From the NCBI GenBank assembly GCA_013298415.1, contig JAAFHN010000068.1, forward strand, positions 1-8,236: DNA of 8,236 bases, given 5' to 3'. Positions 5,632 to 8,236 of this stretch are shown piece by piece (positions within the stretch are counted from its first letter, which is position 1; every line of letters begins with the position of its first letter). Origin of the DNA: Comamonadaceae bacterium. Its GTDB lineage: Bacteria; Pseudomonadota; Gammaproteobacteria; Burkholderiales; Burkholderiaceae_C. Below the pieces are notes generated by a model that made no database searches, had not been told where the DNA came from, and saw only the letters and a program-made list of their open reading frames with translations. A program made the translations under genes and the position numbers.

Positions 5632-6912
5632 CTACGCCATGAGCTGAGAAATGCGCAGGCATCGCACGGCGTCGCCGGCCGCGATTTGCGTTTGACTGGG
5701 GTTATCCACGAGCACGTCGGCCCAATCCATGCTGGTGAGCACGCTGGAATTTTGATTGGGAAAGAAGCGCAGACCGAGCTTCCCATTCGGGCCTGCCTCC
5801 AAGCGAGCGCGCAGGAACTCACGGCGCTTGTCGGCCTTTGGGCCATCTTGCGAAGCTGTGGCTTCGATGTAGGTCAAGGCTTCTTGCGGCAGGCCGCGGA
5901 GGGCGCGCACGAGTGGCCGCACCAGCAAGAGCGCGGTCACAAAGCTGGAAACAGGGTTGCCCGGCAGGCCCACAAAATGCGCCGAGCCAGCGCTTTTGCG
6001 CACATGCCCAAACGCAAATGGCTTGCCGGGCTTCATGCTGATTTGCCACAGATTCAGCTCGCCGAGCGCTTGCACGGCAGGCTTCACATGATCCTCCTCG
6101 CCCACGCTCACGCCGCCGGTCGTCAAGATCAGGTGTGCGGCGTTTGCTGCTTGCTGCATCGCGGCCAACGTGGCCTTGCGGGTATCGGCTACCAGGCCCA
6201 AATCGATCACTTGCGCGCCCCAGCGGCGCAGCAGCGCAGCGAGGAAATAGCGGTTGGAATTGAAAATCGCGCCGGGCTGCAATTGAGCTGGCGCGATGCT
6301 GCCGGGCGTGACCAACTCGTCGCCAGTAGACAGCAAGGCCACACGCAGCGGCTCGCGCACGGGGAGCGTGGCATACCCGATGCTCGCCGCCAGGCCAATC
6401 TGCGCTGGGCCAAGCAGCGCGCCCGCCTTCAACACTGCGCGGCCGCAGGCGATGTCTTCTGCGCGGCGGCGAATCCACTGGCCGGGTTTGGCGTTGGCAT
6501 TGATCTGCACGCGCTCGCCGTCTAAGGCCGTGCAGTCTTCTTGCATCAACACCGCGTCTGCCCCTTGCGGCAAGGCGGCGCCGGTGAAGATGCGCGCCGC
6601 GGCCCCCAAGGGCAGCGGGCCACAGAACTGCCCGGCAGGGATGCGCATCGCAACGGGCAGCACGCGGCCTGCCAGTGCTTCGCCGCTGCGCACGGCGTAG
6701 CCATCCATCTGGCTGTTGTCAAAGCCGGGCACATCCAGGCCCGCAATCAGATCCTGCGCCAAAACCGCCCCATCGGCTTCGGCAAGCGGCAGGCTCTGGA
6801 TGTCGGCAAGCGGATTTACGGCGACCAACATTTCGGCCAGCGCGTCGTCAAGCGGCCTCAGCCCAGCGGGCCGCTGGGCTGAAACTTGCGAGGGTGGCAG
6901 CGCTTCGTTCAT
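5632..6912 (-). CDS. moeA: molybdopterin molybdenumtransferase MoeA
   Basis: Inserts molybdate into adenylylated molybdopterin to give molybdenum cofactor, as a cytosolic dimer. Counting from the ATG at 6912 (426 residues), the conserved elements are FDNSQMDGYA (64-73), STGDEL (195-200), NSNRY (218-222), TTGGVSVGEEDHVK (264-277, with the key Asp274), MKPGKPFAFG (293-302), GLPGNPVSS (315-323) and a C-terminal domain IV ending ISQLMA. All four MoeA domains are present and the length is usual (E. coli 411). The frame also offers an ATG at 6951, which would add 13 residues and overlap mobB by 29 bp. I prefer 6912 because it clears the mobB stop by ten bases and the extra residues do not look family-like; neither site has a strong Shine-Dalgarno. 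A perfect palindrome (6858-6882) lies within the first 20 codons. It sits between mobB and moaD on the same strand, probably one operon. Confidence 0.95.
   Translation of the reverse strand: MNEALPPSQVSAQRPAGLRPLDDALAEMLVAVNPLADIQSLPLAEADGAVLAQDLIAGLDVPGFDNSQMDGYAVRSGEALAGRVLPVAMRIPAGQFCGPLPLGAAARIFTGAALPQGADAVLMQEDCTALDGERVQINANAKPGQWIRRRAEDIACGRAVLKAGALLGPAQIGLAASIGYATLPVREPLRVALLSTGDELVTPGSIAPAQLQPGAIFNSNRYFLAALLRRWGAQVIDLGLVADTRKATLAAMQQAANAAHLILTTGGVSVGEEDHVKPAVQALGELNLWQISMKPGKPFAFGHVRKSAGSAHFVGLPGNPVSSFVTALLLVRPLVRALRGLPQEALTYIEATASQDGPKADKRREFLRARLEAGPNGKLGLRFFPNQNSSVLTSMDWADVLVDNPSQTQIAAGDAVRCLRISQLMA
6858..6882. repeat. perfect 25-bp inverted repeat inside the moeA 5' end
   Basis: TCAGCCCAGCGG (6858-6869), one central G (6870) and CCGCTGGGCTGA (6871-6882): twelve perfectly complementary base pairs around a single base. 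It covers about codons 11-19 of moeA counted from the 6912 start. A competing stem exists: AGCGGCC (6851-6857) can pair with GGCCGCT (6869-6875), which uses half of the large stem, so the two folds exclude each other. The mRNA would form a very stable GC-rich hairpin about 30 bases after the start codon. A regulatory role is inference; the pairing is seen directly. Confidence 0.75.
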
Positions 6913-6922
6913 GGCATGCGGC

Positions 6923-7456
6923 TCAGCCGTGCATCTCGGGGTGGTACTCAAAGCGTTCGGCGCTCTGCATCAAGTAGTCGGCCACGCCACCAGCTGAATT
7001 CAAATCCAAAATCGGGCGCAGGGTGGGCTCGGGCAATTGATCGGGCGTGTCGGTGGCAATGGCCACGATGAAGTCGTCGTTAGGGTAGCGCGCGGGCTTA
7101 CCCGCACCGGCCCGCCACACCTCAATTTTGAGCAAATCCGCGCCTTTGAAGCCTTCTACAAGCACCCAATCGGCCACATCGCTCACTTCAGCCAGCAGGT
7201 GATGCACATTCGGCGGCGCTTCCCGTTCAAACTCGCGGATGAGGGCCATGCGCTTGTGGGAAGCCACCAGCACCTCAAACGCGCCAGCTTCTCGGTGGCG
7301 GTGCGTGTCTTTGCCGGGGTGGTCGATGTCAAAGCTGTGGTGGGCGTGCTTCACCACACTCACGCGCTGGCCCAAGAGCTTGAGCGCTGGAATCAGCTGC
7401 TCTACCAGCGTGGTCTTGCCTGACCCTGAATAACCTGCAAAACCCACGACCTTCAT
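6923..7456 (-). CDS. mobB: molybdopterin-guanine dinucleotide biosynthesis accessory GTPase MobB
   Basis: A 177-residue P-loop protein of the MobB family, which binds GTP and assists MobA in attaching GMP to molybdenum cofactor. Walker A is GYSGSGKTT (8-16). The family-defining segment KHAHHSFDIDHPGKDTHRHR is at 36-55, followed by GAFEVLVAS (58-66). The second signature is WVLVEGFK (97-104), then KIEVWR (110-115) and the Asp-rich strand region (127-136). Length is typical. The ATG at 7456 gives exactly the expected beta-strand and P-loop spacing; the upstream ribosome site is weak (GCCGGG), and the start overlaps the stop of a 35-codon ORF by an ATGA arrangement. It heads the mobB-moeA-moaD-moaE block. 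Its usual partner mobA is not in the window, and a molybdoenzyme that needs the guanine dinucleotide form must be encoded elsewhere. Confidence 0.95.
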   Translation of the reverse strand: MKVVGFAGYSGSGKTTLVEQLIPALKLLGQRVSVVKHAHHSFDIDHPGKDTHRHREAGAFEVLVASHKRMALIREFEREAPPNVHHLLAEVSDVADWVLVEGFKGADLLKIEVWRAGAGKPARYPNDDFIVAIATDTPDQLPEPTLRPILDLNSAGGVADYLMQSAERFEYHPEMHG

Positions 7457-7560
7457 ACCCGGCTTTCACTCATGCGAACCCACAAGGTTAGCCGATCAAA
7501 CTGAGTGGGGCTTTCAGGCGCGCGCTCCTTGCCGTTGCCTCGCATCCGGATGATCTTCAC
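7453..7560 (-). CDS. possible 35-residue linker ORF between acyltransferase and mobB
   Basis: A GTG at 7560-7558 shares its last two bases with the upstream acyltransferase stop (GTGA), and the frame runs open to a TGA at 7455-7453 that shares bases with the mobB start (ATGA). The result is 35 residues, basic, with no recognised domain and no membrane segment. The first 14 codons mostly end in G or C like the neighbouring genes; the second half does not and includes CTA. No Shine-Dalgarno is visible before the GTG. It may be a coupled leader peptide for mobB or just a chance open frame in GC-rich DNA. A 10-bp palindrome, CATCCGGATG, lies at 7543-7552. Confidence 0.22.
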   Translation of the reverse strand: MKIIRMRGNGKERAPESPTQFDRLTLWVRMSESRV

Positions 7561-8236
7561 GGCCCAAACGGCGCGATGCCGAGCAGCACCAGCGTGAAGA
7601 TGAAGACGGGCTGGTGCAGCATGTAAAAGCTCAGGCCCCAACGCCCGAGCACCGCGAGCGGCTTGGCGCGGCCCAGGGTTTGCAGCGCTCCGGGTTGGGT
7701 GCTCAACACGCGCTGGCCGAGCGCCACGCCGAAGAGCACCACGGCAAGCCAGGGCAAGAGCGGCACATAGTCTTCTGTGATCGGCTTGGCCGTGATCAGG
7801 CCCAGCGCGTTCCACGGCGTCGCATTCAGGGTTTGTGCTGCATTTCTGAACGCAATTGAACCCTCTGTCCAGGTATTCATTGCATGCGTTGCTATCAACC
7901 ATGTAGCAAGCAAAGTGCCGCCTATCCACCACAGCCGCTGGCCCAAAGGTGCAGCCAGCCGCGCCACGATCAGCATCACGCAAAGCCCGTGCAGCACGCC
8001 AAAGTAGATGTAGCTCTTGGGAAACATGTGCATCGAAGCAGCAGTGACCAAGGCCGCGCAGAGTGCGATTTGCAGCCAGCGCTTGGCAAACCGCGCCCAA
8101 GTTTGCCCCTGCGCCACCGCAATCGCCTGCCCCATGCCAGCGCAGAGCAAAAAGAGGCTCAGGATGCAGGTGCGCTGCCAGGTCCACACCGGATCGGTGT
8201 AGAAGTTTTGCTGGATCACCTTGTAGTTCGCCAAGT
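7557..8236 (-). CDS. DUF1624 / HGSNAT-like multi-pass membrane acyltransferase, 5' end off window
   Basis: The C-terminal 226 or so residues of a polytopic inner-membrane protein. Numbering from the TTG codon at 8234, hydrophobic helices lie at about 21-41, 53-68, 75-92, 101-116, 158-175 and 207-222. Family-like motifs are NFYTDPVWTWQR (10-21), FPKSYIYFGVLHG (71-83), TEDYVPLLPW (153-162) and LSFYMLHQPVF (201-211). These fit the heparan-alpha-glucosaminide N-acetyltransferase-like DUF1624 family; bacterial substrates are unknown. The frame stays open to the window edge without a good start codon, and such proteins normally begin with a helix and an LRG motif, so I think a few dozen residues are missing. 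Residues about 114-137 are encoded by an AT-rich segment containing repeat copy B and look like an inserted loop. It lies upstream of mobB on the same strand, 100 bp away; a functional link to molybdenum cofactor is not evident. Confidence 0.82.
   Translation of the reverse strand, partial: LANYKVIQQNFYTDPVWTWQRTCILSLFLLCAGMGQAIAVAQGQTWARFAKRWLQIALCAALVTAASMHMFPKSYIYFGVLHGLCVMLIVARLAAPLGQRLWWIGGTLLATWLIATHAMNTWTEGSIAFRNAAQTLNATPWNALGLITAKPITEDYVPLLPWLAVVLFGVALGQRVLSTQPGALQTLGRAKPLAVLGRWGLSFYMLHQPVFIFTLVLLGIAPFGP
7854..7897 (-). repeat. dispersed repeat, copy B (inside the acyltransferase gene)
   Basis: The reverse complement of this stretch matches 1524-1567 at 36 of 44 positions without gaps. 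It reads in the frame of the host gene as IATHAMNTWTEGS (residues 114-126 of the visible part). The surrounding codons (about 7820-7910) are unusually A/T-ending (ATA, GCA several times, ACA, TCA, ATT, AGA, CAA), unlike the rest of the gene, which supports an inserted segment kept in frame. Confidence 0.68.

Noticed and set aside
5851..5866. A CGAAGC/GCTTCG hairpin inside moeA
   Set aside because: Six base pairs with a four-base loop inside coding sequence is frequent by chance at this GC content, and no T run follows.
5167..6525. A 452-codon open frame on the plus strand opposite moaE, moaD and moeA
   Set aside because: It runs antisense across three well-recognised genes, spans their gaps, has no family-like motif, and is rich in Arg/His/Ala/Gln as expected for an antisense shadow of GC-rich genes.
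7561..8187. An alternative minus-strand frame (to 7453) overlapping the acyltransferase
   Set aside because: The upstream part is out of frame with the multi-helix protein and lacks hydrophobic segments. Only its last 35 codons, past the acyltransferase stop, were kept as a possible separate ORF.
1..8236. CRISPR array, tRNA, rRNA, insertion sequence or phage genes
   Set aside because: No regularly spaced repeats, no cloverleaf, no transposase or integrase motifs and no terminal inverted repeats were seen on either strand.

Overview
The window reads as ordinary chromosome of a betaproteobacterium of the order Burkholderiales, most likely family Comamonadaceae. The reasons are a small Trp-rich membrane protein of a type I know from that order, a class I polyhydroxyalkanoate (PHA) synthase and acetoacetyl-CoA reductase closely resembling the Cupriavidus proteins, dense GC-rich coding, and short dispersed intergenic repeats. 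I do not assign a genus. Almost all genes lie on the minus strand; the exceptions are a cytochrome c gene and one small membrane-protein gene.

Layout from left to right. (1) 12-254 (-) is the small Trp-rich membrane protein, divergent from 364-693 (+), a periplasmic mono-haem cytochrome c. (2) A strong bidirectional terminator at 709-736 separates the cytochrome from phaB, which converges on it. (3) The PHA block is phaC (3416 to 1638) followed by phaB (1498 to 761), with a 139-bp gap holding one copy of a dispersed repeat. There is no phaA thiolase between them. (4) A small two-helix membrane protein (3450-3695, +) starts 33 bp from the phaC start in the opposite direction. Its 3' end overlaps, tail to tail, a cytosolic class III nucleotide cyclase fused to an FHA domain (4608 to 3661). 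(5) After a 199-bp gap with hairpins comes a molybdenum-cofactor block read right to left: mobB, moeA, moaD, moaE. (6) The right edge holds the 3' part of a DUF1624/HGSNAT-like multi-pass membrane acyltransferase (running off the window), joined to mobB by a 108-nt gap that is exactly one small ORF.

How the genes work together. PhaB makes (R)-3-hydroxybutyryl-CoA with NADPH and PhaC polymerises it to PHB; the thiolase must be supplied from elsewhere. MoaD and MoaE are the two subunits of molybdopterin synthase, MoeA inserts molybdenum, and MobB is a GTP-binding accessory of the dinucleotide step. The earlier steps (moaA, moaC, mog, moeB) and mobA are not in view. The cyclase-FHA protein is a separate signalling gene with no partner in the window.

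I found no new large system. The most interesting points are: (a) a ~44-bp dispersed repeat present once between phaC and phaB and once inside the acyltransferase coding sequence, where it is open in frame, AT-rich and apparently adds a loop; (b) a perfect 25-bp palindrome with a mutually exclusive competing stem just inside the moeA 5' end; and (c) a 35-codon ORF that overlaps both its neighbours by stop/start sharing. No tRNA, rRNA, IS element, CRISPR array or prophage signal was seen.
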